DNA of 64,000 nt, from contig JAZPZY010000071.1 in NCBI GenBank assembly GCA_045544955.1, forward strand, positions 32,484-96,483, given 5' to 3'. The position numbers and the translations under genes were made by a program. The DNA is from SIG701 sp045544955 (lineage in GTDB: Bacteria; Bacillota; Clostridia; Oscillospirales; CAG-272). The notes below the pieces were generated by a model. That model was not told the origin of the DNA. It made no database searches and worked only from the letters and a program-made list of their open reading frames with translations. Shown here piece after piece: positions 49,438 to 58,334 of this stretch. Numbering within the stretch: position 1 is the stretch's first letter; each line of letters opens with the position of its first letter.

Positions 49438-50745
49438 TTACTCCACAAAATCAAACTCTATACCGCACAGATGCACGGTGTCGCCTTCTTCACAGCCGGC
49501 ATCACGCAGCTTGTCGATGACGCCGCCCTGGATCAGCATACGCTGGAAGTACATGAGCGATTCTCTCTCGTCCAGATTTACCCGGTTGACCAGAGCCTCA
49601 AGCCACGCACCCTCGCAGATATAGGCACCGCTGTCGCCGCGGCGGATGCGGACGGCGTCGGCACCTTCCTTGTCCGTTTCCAGATCAACAGGCTGCAGCT
49701 CCGTTTCGAAGGTGATGGTGGGCGGCAGCTCGGCCAGTTGCCGTTCGATTTCATCTGTCAGCTCTTTCAGACCGAGCTTCGTGGCGGTGGAGATGAAGAT
49801 CAGCTTATAGCCGAGGGCGTCGGCAATGTTCATAAGCTTCTTTACCTCTTCATCCGGCGTGCCGTCCGGCGGCAGAGTATCCGGATCCAGAAGATCGGAT
49901 TTGTTGGCAGCCAGAATACGCGGTTTGTCAGCGAGCGTCTCGCTGAAGTTTTCGAGTTCTGCGGAAATGGTATTGAAGTCGTCCAGTGGAGAGCGTCCCT
50001 CCATGCCGGAAATATCGATGACCTGCACGATCAGCCGGCAGCGTTCAATGTGGCGCAGAAAATCATGTCCGAGACCGGCACCTTCCGAAGCACCTTCAAT
50101 GAGACCGGGAATGTCCGCCATCACGAAGCCACGCTCCGGCCCGGTGGACACCACGCCCAGATTCGGCTCCAGTGTGGTGAAATGATAATCGGCGATCTTA
50201 GGCCGTGCGGCGGAAAGGGAAGCAAGCAGGGAAGACTTGCCTGCAGATGGCAAGCCGGCCAGCCCCACGTCGGCAATCAGCTTCAATTCCAGATGAACGT
50301 CCCGGGCTTCCCCCTCCCGTCCTTGTTTGGCAAAATGGGGCACCTGCCGGGTAGGCGTGGCAAAATGCTTGTTGCCCCAGCCGCCCTTGCCACCCCGGCA
50401 GAGGATGAAATCCTCTCCGTCGGACATATCCTTGATGATCTTGCCGGACGCAGGATCCTTGAGAAGGGTGCCTCTCGGTACCTTGATGATCACGTCCGCA
50501 CCGTTTTGTCCGTGACGCTTGGCACCGCTGCCGTCGCCGCCGGGCTCTGCGGCGAATTTCCGCTTGTAGCGAAAGGCGAGAAGGGTGTTCATATGTGGGT
50601 CAATGCGGAACACCACGTTGCCGCCGTTGCCGCCGTCACCGCCGTCCGGGCCTCCCTTGGCCACGTATTTTTCCCGGCGGAAGGAAACGCATCCGTTGCC
50701 GCCATTGCCGGCACGCACGGAGATCTGTATGGTATCAATAAACAT
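49438..50745 (-). CDS. obgE: Obg-family ribosome assembly GTPase
   Basis: Obg binds the 50S subunit and ppGpp and controls ribosome maturation and, in Bacillus, sporulation entry. The 435-residue protein has the Gly-rich Obg fold (GGNGCVSFRREKYV, GGPDGGDGGNGG), a G domain with GLPSAGKSSLL, TTLEPNLG, DIPGLIEGASEGAG and NKSDL, and a C-terminal OCT domain (SGAYICEGAWLEALV). Full length and complete. Confidence 0.96.
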   Translation of the reverse strand: MFIDTIQISVRAGNGGNGCVSFRREKYVAKGGPDGGDGGNGGNVVFRIDPHMNTLLAFRYKRKFAAEPGGDGSGAKRHGQNGADVIIKVPRGTLLKDPASGKIIKDMSDGEDFILCRGGKGGWGNKHFATPTRQVPHFAKQGREGEARDVHLELKLIADVGLAGLPSAGKSSLLASLSAARPKIADYHFTTLEPNLGVVSTGPERGFVMADIPGLIEGASEGAGLGHDFLRHIERCRLIVQVIDISGMEGRSPLDDFNTISAELENFSETLADKPRILAANKSDLLDPDTLPPDGTPDEEVKKLMNIADALGYKLIFISTATKLGLKELTDEIERQLAELPPTITFETELQPVDLETDKEGADAVRIRRGDSGAYICEGAWLEALVNRVNLDERESLMYFQRMLIQGGVIDKLRDAGCEEGDTVHLCGIEFDFVE

Positions 50746-50780
50746 GATTTTACATCTTCCTGTAAATAGAGTGTGTGGCT

Positions 50781-51971
50781 TTACCCGATCATTTCCGCCG
50801 CCAGCTCGCCGATGATCTTGATACCCTTGCGAATATCGTCATCGGACGGGGTGGAATAATTCAGACGGAAGGACTGGGACGGTGCCTCCGTGTCGCAGTT
50901 GAAGGCTGTGCCGGGAACCACGGCCACCTTTTTCTGAATAGCGGCTTTTACGAAGGCGTTCATATCTACGCCGTCCGGCAGAGTGCACCAGATAAACAGA
51001 CCGCCCTCGGGGCGTGTGTAACGCACGGCTTTCGGCATATACTGATCGAGACAGGAAAGCATTAGATTGCACTTGTCACGGTACAGAGCACGGATGTTTT
51101 CAATGTGTGCATCCAGATCCCGTTCCGTCATGAAGCGGTGGCAAAGCATCTGGAAGAACTGATTGGTGTGTACGTCCTCGCACTGCTTACCCACGGCCAT
51201 TTTCTGTACGATAGCGTCGGGAGCACATACGAATCCCACACGCATGCCGGAGGAAAGGATCTTGGAGAAGGAGGAGCAGTAAATTACGATGCCTGCGTCG
51301 TCCATGGCCTTGATGGGCAGGATATCCTCGCCGGCAAAGCGGAGATCACCGTATGGATTGTCCTCCAAAATGATCACGCCGTGCTTTTTGGCAATTTCGT
51401 AGATAGCGGCACGCTTTTCCGCACTGGTGGTGGTTCCTGCTGGATTCTGGAACGTGGGGATCAGATAGATCATCTTCGTGTTGGGGTGGGCGATCAGAGC
51501 AGCTTCCAACTCAGAAGGATCAATGCCGTCCTCATGCAGCGGCACGCCTACCGTTTTGGCACCGATGGCACGGAACGCATTCAGTGCACCGATAAAACTG
51601 GGATTTTCGCAGAGCACCACGTCACCCGGATTGCACAGAACGCGGCAGGCAAGCTCCAGTCCCTGGTTGCCGCCGGAGGTGATGATCGTGGTGTCAAACT
51701 CCCGGCCGATATGGAATTTCGTCAGAAGACGCTCGGCAACAGCCTTGCGAAGCGGCGGAAAGCCTTCGGTAATGCCGTACTGCAGAGCCGTGCCGGCACT
51801 CTTTTCAAAGATGTCGGCTGAGATCTCCGCAAGATCCTTTGCCGGAAAGGACAAAGGTGAGGGATTGCCTGCGGCAAAGCTTATAATGGTAGGATCCGTC
51901 AGGCTTTTGAAGATCTCACGGATCGCCGAGGGCTTCAGCGAAGCCAGATTGTCAGAAAACTTGTATTCCAT
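50781..51971 (-). CDS. PLP-dependent class I aminotransferase
   Basis: The 396-residue protein is a fold type I aminotransferase of the 2-aminoadipate/aromatic (MocR-like C-domain) group: ISFAAGNPSPLSFP, TSGGNQGLELACRVL, LIPTFQNPAGTTTS, ILEDNPYGDLRF and SSFSKILSSGMRVGF, where Lys is the PLP-binding residue. No helix-turn-helix is attached, so it is an enzyme, not a MocR regulator. Substrate unknown. A sequence resembling a ribosome site before the ATG is not seen. It ends 35 bases before obgE, and they may be co-transcribed. Confidence 0.9.
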   Translation of the reverse strand: MEYKFSDNLASLKPSAIREIFKSLTDPTIISFAAGNPSPLSFPAKDLAEISADIFEKSAGTALQYGITEGFPPLRKAVAERLLTKFHIGREFDTTIITSGGNQGLELACRVLCNPGDVVLCENPSFIGALNAFRAIGAKTVGVPLHEDGIDPSELEAALIAHPNTKMIYLIPTFQNPAGTTTSAEKRAAIYEIAKKHGVIILEDNPYGDLRFAGEDILPIKAMDDAGIVIYCSSFSKILSSGMRVGFVCAPDAIVQKMAVGKQCEDVHTNQFFQMLCHRFMTERDLDAHIENIRALYRDKCNLMLSCLDQYMPKAVRYTRPEGGLFIWCTLPDGVDMNAFVKAAIQKKVAVVPGTAFNCDTEAPSQSFRLNYSTPSDDDIRKGIKIIGELAAEMIG

Positions 51972-52037
51972 GGAGGTTCACTGCCGGTATACGTGCGGTA
52001 TACCGTCCTTTCCGTATGATTCGCTTTGTTTCTTAAC

Positions 52038-52066
52038 AGTATACCATATTTTTCACGGAATTGCAA
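52038..52066 (-). promoter_or_regulatory. Promoter of the aminotransferase gene
   Basis: Minus-strand TTGCAA (52061-52066), 17-bp spacer, TATACT (52038-52043). The leader holds an eight-base inverted repeat at 51985-52005. Confidence 0.72.
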
Positions 52067-52142
52067 CAGGGTGTACGGCGAAAAATTATTTGCAGAGAAG
52101 AATAAATGTTTACGAAAAAAGGCGTTTTTTGCGGTCAACCAC

Positions 52143-52171
52143 TTGATTTTTTGCATATAATGTATTAAAAT
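52143..52171 (+). promoter_or_regulatory. Promoter of pfkA
   Basis: TTGATT (52143-52148), 17-bp spacer, TAAAAT (52166-52171), 51 bases before the chosen pfkA start. Confidence 0.62.
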
Positions 52172-52222
52172 ATTCGGGTGGACAGAAATATATTCTGATG
52201 ACGACGAAGGAGTATGGAAATT

Positions 52223-53287
52223 ATGGAAAAGAAATTTAAAAGAATCGGCGTTCTGACCTCCGGCGGCGATGCTCCCGGTATGAATGCGGCTGTACGTGCC
52301 GTTACCCGTGCGGCTCTGGCACGGGGTGTGGAGGTAATGGGCATCTACGGCGGATACAGCGGTTTGATTCACGATAAAATGATCAATTTGAGTGCACGCA
52401 ACGTGTCCAATATCATCAGCCGCGGCGGTACGTTTCTGTATTCCGACCGCTGTGTTGAGTTCAAAACCGAAGAGGGCATGCAGAAGGCCGTTGAGACCTG
52501 TAAGAAAAACGGTATCGACGGTATCGTTGCCATCGGCGGTGACGGCACGTTCCGCGGTGCTACCGATCTGTCTGTGAGAGGAATCCCCACCATCGGTATT
52601 CCCGGTACCATTGACAACGATATTACCGCTACGGAAAACACTATCGGCTTTGACACGGCTATGAACACCGTTCTCGCCATGTGTGACCGCCTGCGTGATA
52701 CCTGCGAATCCCACGCCCGCTGCAACGTAGTGGAGGTAATGGGACGGGGTGCGGGCGACATCGCACTGAATACCGCTATGGCACTGGGTGCCGTGGCTGT
52801 CGTTATTCCTGAGGTTGCCTTTGACGAGGCCGCCTGCATGGAAAAGATCCGCCGCCTCCGTGCGGACGGAAAACGCAGCTTCCTCGTAATCGTTTCCGAG
52901 GGCGTGGAGAACTTCTCCGAGGGCCTTACCGACCGGATTCAGGCAGAAACCGGTGTGGAATCCAGATTTGTACGTCTGTCACACGTTGTACGCGGCGGTG
53001 ATCCCACCCTTGCTGACCGTATGTTGGCTACAAAACTGGGCGTGGCTGCCGTGGATCATCTGCTTGCCGGTGAGAGCAATCTGGTAATGTGCCAGCAGAA
53101 GAGCGAGATCGTTGCCGTGGATATTCTGTACTCCCAGTGCCTGGACCGCTACTATAAGGGCACCTTGAAGGACGGCATGCTTGAGAAATACTCCCAGCAG
53201 GAGATTGCCGCCATGGATAAGGTGATTGCGGAGAAGAAGGAAGAATTCCGCAAGTACTACAACATGGTCAACGAGATTGCCCTTTGA
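52223..53287 (+). CDS. pfkA: ATP-dependent 6-phosphofructokinase
   Basis: Pfk makes fructose 1,6-bisphosphate in glycolysis. The 354-residue enzyme has LTSGGDAPGMNAAVRA, GGDGTF (the Gly after GGD marks ATP rather than pyrophosphate use), PGTIDNDITATENTIGFDTA with the catalytic Asp, and the MGRGAGDIALNTA segment. It is longer than E. coli PfkA (320) by an extra C-terminal stretch. ATG 52223 is preferred to 52214 because AAGGAG is too close to the latter. Confidence 0.93.
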   Translation: MEKKFKRIGVLTSGGDAPGMNAAVRAVTRAALARGVEVMGIYGGYSGLIHDKMINLSARNVSNIISRGGTFLYSDRCVEFKTEEGMQKAVETCKKNGIDGIVAIGGDGTFRGATDLSVRGIPTIGIPGTIDNDITATENTIGFDTAMNTVLAMCDRLRDTCESHARCNVVEVMGRGAGDIALNTAMALGAVAVVIPEVAFDEAACMEKIRRLRADGKRSFLVIVSEGVENFSEGLTDRIQAETGVESRFVRLSHVVRGGDPTLADRMLATKLGVAAVDHLLAGESNLVMCQQKSEIVAVDILYSQCLDRYYKGTLKDGMLEKYSQQEIAAMDKVIAEKKEEFRKYYNMVNEIAL

Positions 53288-53294
53288 TTCCACG

Positions 53295-53326
53295 AAAAAA
53301 GGCCGTGCCGCTGGCACGGCTTTTTT
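53295..53326 (+). terminator. Terminator after pfkA
   Basis: An eight-base GC-rich stem extended by A-T pairs, three-base loop, and T run, eight bases past the pfkA stop. Confidence 0.85.
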
Positions 53327-53346
53327 AGATTCTTTCTAAAAAAGTG

Positions 53347-53375
53347 TTGACAAGCCATATTTTTGGTAATATAAT
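53347..53375 (+). promoter_or_regulatory. Promoter of the sufC/sufB-like pair
   Basis: TTGACA (53347-53352), 17-bp spacer, TATAAT (53370-53375), both at consensus. Confidence 0.83.
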
Positions 53376-53436
53376 AATATGATAAGGCAAAATAGCGTTC
53401 CGCCTTGTCAAAATCCATTTTTTTAGGAGGAAATCT

Positions 53437-54171
53437 ATGCTGGAACTGCAAAACGTCGGCTTTAACGTCGGCGGTGAGCGGGAAATACTTCATGACGTAA
53501 ATCTCGTAATTAACGACCGCTTTGTTGCCATCACAGGTCCCAACGGCGGCGGAAAATCCACCCTCGCGAAAATTATAGCCGGCATATATCAGCCCACCTC
53601 CGGCAAAATTCTGCTGGACGGTGTGGATATTACAAATAAATCCATCACAGAACGTGCCAAACTGGGCATCAGCTACGCTTTTCAGCAGCCCGTGCGTTTT
53701 AAGGGACTGCGTGTTAAGGATCTTTTAAGCCTTGCGGCAGGGAAGAAAACGGACGTGGATACGGCATGTGCCCTTCTTTCCGAAGTAGGACTCTGTGCCC
53801 GTGATTACATCGATCGTGAATTGAATGCCAGCCTGTCCGGCGGCGAGCTGAAGCGGATCGAAATCGCCATGATCCTGGCCCGGGGTACGAAGCTGTCCAT
53901 CTTTGACGAGCCGGAGGCAGGCATCGATCTGTGGAGCTTTCAAAATCTCATCCGTGTGTTTGAAAAAATGCACGAGCAGACGAAAGGCAACATTCTGATC
54001 ATCAGCCATCAGGAGCGTATTCTCAATATTGCGGATACCATCGTGGTGATCAAAAACGGAGAGGTTGCCGCCGTCGGTCCCCGTACAGAGCTTCTGCCGG
54101 GACTTCTTTCCGGCACGGAAAGCGGCACGTGCAGCGTGCTCGCCGATAAGGTAGAGGGGGTGCGTGCGTAA
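53437..54171 (+). CDS. sufC: SufC-like Fe-S assembly ATPase
   Basis: The 244-residue ABC ATPase has Walker A GPNGGGKST, the SufC-type Q-loop region AFQQPVRFKGL, signature LSGGELKR and Walker B IFDEPEAGIDLWSF, diagnostic of SufC rather than transport ATPases. It is coupled by one base with the SufB-like gene. It powers scaffold opening for Fe-S cluster assembly. The operon lacks SufS, SufU and SufE. Confidence 0.9.
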   Translation: MLELQNVGFNVGGEREILHDVNLVINDRFVAITGPNGGGKSTLAKIIAGIYQPTSGKILLDGVDITNKSITERAKLGISYAFQQPVRFKGLRVKDLLSLAAGKKTDVDTACALLSEVGLCARDYIDRELNASLSGGELKRIEIAMILARGTKLSIFDEPEAGIDLWSFQNLIRVFEKMHEQTKGNILIISHQERILNIADTIVVIKNGEVAAVGPRTELLPGLLSGTESGTCSVLADKVEGVRA

Positions 54172-55088
54172 TGGATGCAATCAAGAAGCGTCTTCTTAAA
54201 GAGGTTGCCGAGCTTGATTCTTTGCCGGTGGGTGCTTACAACATCCGTGAAAACGGTAAGGCAGGCGGCAGAAATACCACGGCCAACATTGACATTCAGA
54301 CCAAAACGGACAAGCCCGGTATTGATATTATCATAAAGCCCGGCACCAAGAACGAAAGCGTCCACATTCCCGTAGTTATCAGTGAAGCGGGACTGAAAGA
54401 TTTAGTTTACAACGATTTCTTCATCGGCGACGATGCGGACGTGGTGATCATTGCCGGGTGCGGCATCCATAACGCCGGATGCGGCGATTCCGCCCACGAC
54501 GGTATCCATACGTTCCATCTGGGCAAGAACGCCCGCCTGCGTTACGTGGAGAAGCATTACGGCGAGGGCGAGGGAAGCGGCAAACGGCTTATGAATCCCA
54601 CCACCGTGGTGCATCTGGACGAAGGCGCGCACATGGAGATGGAGACCACCCAAATCGGCGGTATCGACGATACTACCCGTGTGACAAACGGGGATCTTGC
54701 TGCAGGGGCTTCGCTTGTTGTGCATGAGAAGATCATGACCGTGGGCGATCAGCACGCCGTGACCGATTTTACCGTGGATATGAACGGGGAAGGTTCCTCC
54801 GTGAATGTAATTTCTCGCAGCGTGGCTAAAGGAAACAGCCGACAGGAATTTGTCAGCCGGCTGAACGGCAACACCGCCTGCGCCGGCCATACGGAGTGCG
54901 ACGCCATCATCATGGATGATGCCTGCGTTCTTGCCAGCCCCCAGATCACGGCAAATCACGTGGATGCCTCGCTGATTCACGAGGCCGCCATCGGCAAGAT
55001 CGCCGGTGAGCAGCTGATCAAGCTGATGACGCTCGGCCTTTCCGAGGCGGAAGCCGAAGAGCAGATCGTTAACGGATTTTTGGCATAA
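54171..55088 (+). CDS. SufB/SufD-like scaffold protein, short form
   Basis: The 305-residue protein matches the SufB/SufD core beta-helix (VVIIAGCGIHNAGCGDSAHDG, YVEKHYGEGEGSGKRLMNP in pattern, NGDLAAGASLVVHEKIM, SRQEFVSRLNG, HEAAIGKIAGEQLIKLM). SufB is usually about 470 residues; this is short and belongs to the single-scaffold type seen in the minimal SufBC-like (SMS) systems of anaerobes. It retains several Cys and His that could bind the cluster. Start overlaps the sufC stop by one base. Confidence 0.88.
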   Translation: MDAIKKRLLKEVAELDSLPVGAYNIRENGKAGGRNTTANIDIQTKTDKPGIDIIIKPGTKNESVHIPVVISEAGLKDLVYNDFFIGDDADVVIIAGCGIHNAGCGDSAHDGIHTFHLGKNARLRYVEKHYGEGEGSGKRLMNPTTVVHLDEGAHMEMETTQIGGIDDTTRVTNGDLAAGASLVVHEKIMTVGDQHAVTDFTVDMNGEGSSVNVISRSVAKGNSRQEFVSRLNGNTACAGHTECDAIIMDDACVLASPQITANHVDASLIHEAAIGKIAGEQLIKLMTLGLSEAEAEEQIVNGFLA

Positions 55089-55149
55089 ATACCCGTGCCG
55101 GGCAGTGGAGATCCCATTGCCCGGCATATCATTGAAAGGAGAGGTGAAC

Positions 55150-57291
55150 ATGATCCTTATCATTGCGGAAAAACCGTCGCTTGCCCGGAACATTGCAGAC
55201 GGAATCGCAGCGGCCACCAATGCACGGATGTCCCGTCGTGATGGCTATATCGAGGGCGGAGGCTATCTTGTTACGTGGGCCTTCGGACATCTGTTCTCTC
55301 TCTGCGATATCGAAACCTACCGTCCCAATCCGGACGGAAATCGGTGGAGCATCAAAAATATCCCCTGCTTTCCGGAGGAGTTTCGGTTTGAACTTCGCAA
55401 AAATGCGGACGGCTCCCGCGATGCTGGCATCGTAAAACAGTTTGAAACGATCCGCACGCTGTGCAACCGCCCGGACGTGGATCGAATCGTAAACGCCGGA
55501 GACGCCGACCGTGAAGGGGAGATCATCGTCCGCCTCTGTATCCGGCACGCACTGGAAAACAAAAAAGAACTCTGCCGGCTTTGGCTGCCGGATCAGACGC
55601 CGGAGACGGTGGCGGAGGCACTTTCCGGCATGAAACCGGAAACGGAGTATGAGAATCTGGCAAACGAAGGCTACGCACGCACCTATATCGACTGGCTGTA
55701 CGGCGTGAATCTCACTCGGTACGCTACCTTGAAAACGGGTACGCTGCTTCGGGTTGGGCGGGTGATCGTGCCTATCGTCCGTGCCATCTACGATCGGGAT
55801 ATGGCGATCCGGAACTTTGTGCCGGAGCCGTATTATGCTGTGTTCAGCCGTGCCGAGACGAACGGCGAAAAGGTGGAACTTACCAGCAAGCAGAAGTTTG
55901 ATAAAGCACATCTGGCGGATGCCCAGCGTCTGTGCGTGCGATATAACGCCGCCAATACGGTGGTTACGTCGGTGCGTCACAAGAAGGACAAGCTGGCACC
56001 GGGCAAGCTGTATTCGCTGTCCAAATTGCAGAACGTCCTCAGCAAAAAATACAAAATGTCCATGACGGAATCCCTGGAAATCGTGCAGGGACTGTATGAA
56101 AAGGGATATCTGACCTATCCACGTACCAATTCCGAGTATCTTGCCACGGCGGAGAAGGACAAAATCAAAAAGATCATTGAAAACGCAAAGAAACTGGGCT
56201 ATCCCCTCGTTTTCAAGGACAGCAAAACCATATTCGACGATTCCAAGATCGAATCCCACTCCGCTCTTACGCCTACCTATAAGATCCCGCAGAAGAATCA
56301 TCTGTCGGAGAGAGAAATGCAGGTGTATTCCACCGTGTTCCGAAGGTTTGCCGCCGTGTTCTGTGCGGAGGATTGCCTCGTTGACCGGACGGAGATCAAG
56401 ATCGCCGTCATGGAGGGCGATACGGTTCTGGAGGAGTTCACGCTGAAGGGAACGGTGATTCTGGAGCGCGGCTGGATGAAATACGACGACACCACGCAGA
56501 AGGATAAAATCCTGCCGCCGCTGAAAAAAGGCGACACAGTGGTTACCGATTTCCAGCCAACGGAGAAAGAGACCACGCCGCCGAAGCACTATACGGTGGA
56601 AACGCTGAACAATTATCTGAAGAATCCGTTTCGTGAAGAAAAAGCGGCTGCGTCTGAACGCACGGAGGAGGATGGCGACGATGCGGAGGAGTACCGTGCC
56701 ATGTTTGAAGGTCTGGAACTGGGCACGGAGGCCACCCGTACCGGCATTATCGATAACGCACGGAAATCCGGCTATATTGAACTGAAAAAAGACGTGTATA
56801 CCATCCTTCCGGACGGTGAGTTTCTGATTGAATCCCTGTCCCAGATGGGAATCGGCATGGATAAATATAAAACCGCCGAAGTGGGGCGCGCCCTGAAGCG
56901 TGTGTTCCGCGGGGAATCCACCGTGCAGGAAAGCGTTTCCATTGCCGTTTCCGAGATAGCGGCGGTGTTTGCCAAAAAGGAAGTGCCGCCGGCTCAGGAT
57001 ACCGATACGGGCTATTTCGGCGATATCGTGGGAAAATGCCCTCTGTGCGGCAATGACGTTCGCCGCACACGGCGGGGATACGGCTGTGCAGGATATAAGG
57101 AGAACGGCTGTAAGTTCAGCCTGTTTTCGCCCCTTTGCGGCCGGGTGATTCCCAAAGCCGCCGTGGAGCAGCTGCTCACCGCAGGCAGGACGGAGCCTAT
57201 CAGCGGATTTGTATCGAAGCGTACCGGCAAATCCTTTGACGCCCGGCTGAAACTGGAAAACGGAAAAGCCGTGTTCGATTTTGAAGCGTGA
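55150..57291 (+). CDS. topB: DNA topoisomerase III (type IA)
   Basis: The 713-residue enzyme has the TOPRIM start LIIAEKPSLARNIADGI and NAGDADREGE, the type IA active-site Tyr in YLTYPRTNSEYL, and a zinc ribbon near the C-terminus (CPLCGNDVRR, CKFSLFSPLCG). It decatenates DNA by cutting single strands. ATG 55150 follows AGGAGAGG, consistent with MILIIAEKP as start; the longer frame is in the leader. Chromosomal rather than plasmid-type, given its neighbours. Confidence 0.93.
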   Translation: MILIIAEKPSLARNIADGIAAATNARMSRRDGYIEGGGYLVTWAFGHLFSLCDIETYRPNPDGNRWSIKNIPCFPEEFRFELRKNADGSRDAGIVKQFETIRTLCNRPDVDRIVNAGDADREGEIIVRLCIRHALENKKELCRLWLPDQTPETVAEALSGMKPETEYENLANEGYARTYIDWLYGVNLTRYATLKTGTLLRVGRVIVPIVRAIYDRDMAIRNFVPEPYYAVFSRAETNGEKVELTSKQKFDKAHLADAQRLCVRYNAANTVVTSVRHKKDKLAPGKLYSLSKLQNVLSKKYKMSMTESLEIVQGLYEKGYLTYPRTNSEYLATAEKDKIKKIIENAKKLGYPLVFKDSKTIFDDSKIESHSALTPTYKIPQKNHLSEREMQVYSTVFRRFAAVFCAEDCLVDRTEIKIAVMEGDTVLEEFTLKGTVILERGWMKYDDTTQKDKILPPLKKGDTVVTDFQPTEKETTPPKHYTVETLNNYLKNPFREEKAAASERTEEDGDDAEEYRAMFEGLELGTEATRTGIIDNARKSGYIELKKDVYTILPDGEFLIESLSQMGIGMDKYKTAEVGRALKRVFRGESTVQESVSIAVSEIAAVFAKKEVPPAQDTDTGYFGDIVGKCPLCGNDVRRTRRGYGCAGYKENGCKFSLFSPLCGRVIPKAAVEQLLTAGRTEPISGFVSKRTGKSFDARLKLENGKAVFDFEA

Positions 57292-57303
57292 TTCTATAAG
57301 CAT

Positions 57304-57356
57304 AAATCAACCGCAGGTTGTGTGCTCGAAATTCGCACAGCGTGCGGTTGATTTTG
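57304..57356 (+). terminator. Terminator after topB
   Basis: A 12-base stem (57304-57315 with 57343-57354) with a smaller inner stem and TTTTG tail, starting 13 bases past the stop. Confidence 0.7.
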
Positions 57357-57371
57357 TCAATGTAGCCTCCA

Positions 57372-57400
57372 TTGAAAACAACCTGATGTTGTGTTATAAT
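57372..57400 (+). promoter_or_regulatory. Promoter of the XRE regulator with an inverted repeat in the spacer
   Basis: TTGAAA (57372-57377), 17-bp spacer, TATAAT (57395-57400). The spacer contains ACAAC-N5-GTTGT (57378-57392), a plausible autorepressor site. Confidence 0.72.
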
Positions 57401-57447
57401 ACATACAACGAAAGGCCTTTCGAAATTATTACGAAAAGGAGATTTTC

Positions 57448-58287
57448 ATGGATATTACAAAAATCGGAACACAGATTGCGGCGTTCAGAAAAGAGAAGGG
57501 TGTGAAACAGGAGGAGCTGGCAAGCGCCGTGGGTGTCACGCCGCAGGCGGTGTCCAAATGGGAAAACGGCGGCGTGCCGGATACGGAGCTGATCCCAAAA
57601 ATTGCGGATTATTTCGGCATATCCACCGATAAACTGTTTGGCAGAAGTTTGTCTGATTACGGTAATCTACACGCCGCATTGATTAAAAAAATTCTGGATA
57701 CACCGGACGAAGAGCAGTTCAAGACAATTTTTGAATTTTGCTGGGATATGGAGCGGGCGATGCTTGGCGAATTCCCCAGGGATGGCAGTGTTGCCGATTA
57801 TGAAAAAGATTTGGGGAAAACTGAGCAGCGTTATTCCAGTATACTCAGCGATCACGGCTTTACGCGCATGGGCATTGCCAATCGATTGCAGTATTTTCTG
57901 CTGGTGCCCGATATAAAGGATGCGGAGACAGCATTTTTCAAAGGGATTGACTATCCGGCGTTCTTTAAGGATTTTGCCGAGAAGGAAGTGTTTGAAGCGT
58001 GCGTTTTTCTCCACAAAAGAGAAGGGAATAAAGCGTTCACGTCGGGATTTTTGATGAAAAACATGGGTGTTTCAGCGGAGCGGGCAGCCGAAATTATTGA
58101 TATTCTGAAAAAATACAAACTAATTTCCACGACACAGATCGAGTTGGATGACGAAACGCAGCAGGTCTATACATTCCGTCCAACGCCCTCGTTTGTAGCG
58201 ATGCTGATCTTTGTACGGGAAATGATTGATTCGCCGGGGAGTTTCTCTTACTATTCTGTCGATCGTGCAAAGCCGTATCTTAAGTAA
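57448..58287 (+). CDS. XRE-family transcriptional regulator
   Basis: The 279-residue regulator has an N-terminal Cro/C1-type helix-turn-helix (about residues 5-60: IGTQIAAFRKEKGVKQEELA, VTPQAVSKWENGGVPD) and a C-terminal helical domain of about 210 residues with no clear family. ArsR-like second winged-helix features appear near the end (ILKKYKLISTTQIELDDETQQVYTF), which suggests a two-domain sensor regulator. It stands alone between terminators. Its binding site may be the repeat in its own promoter. Confidence 0.82.
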   Translation: MDITKIGTQIAAFRKEKGVKQEELASAVGVTPQAVSKWENGGVPDTELIPKIADYFGISTDKLFGRSLSDYGNLHAALIKKILDTPDEEQFKTIFEFCWDMERAMLGEFPRDGSVADYEKDLGKTEQRYSSILSDHGFTRMGIANRLQYFLLVPDIKDAETAFFKGIDYPAFFKDFAEKEVFEACVFLHKREGNKAFTSGFLMKNMGVSAERAAEIIDILKKYKLISTTQIELDDETQQVYTFRPTPSFVAMLIFVREMIDSPGSFSYYSVDRAKPYLK

Positions 58288-58290
58288 CCG

Positions 58291-58323
58291 AAAAGAGCAC
58301 ATCCGGTACGGATGTGCTCTTTT
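58291..58323. terminator. Bidirectional terminator between the XRE gene and serS
   Basis: A perfect 15-base stem (58291-58305 with 58309-58323) with a three-base loop, flanked by A and T runs. Confidence 0.88.
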
Positions 58324-58334
58324 TTTGCGTAATT

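Noticed and set aside
55129..57303. 724-codon open frame opposite topB
   Set aside because: Antisense to topB; it lacks domains and reflects codon bias.
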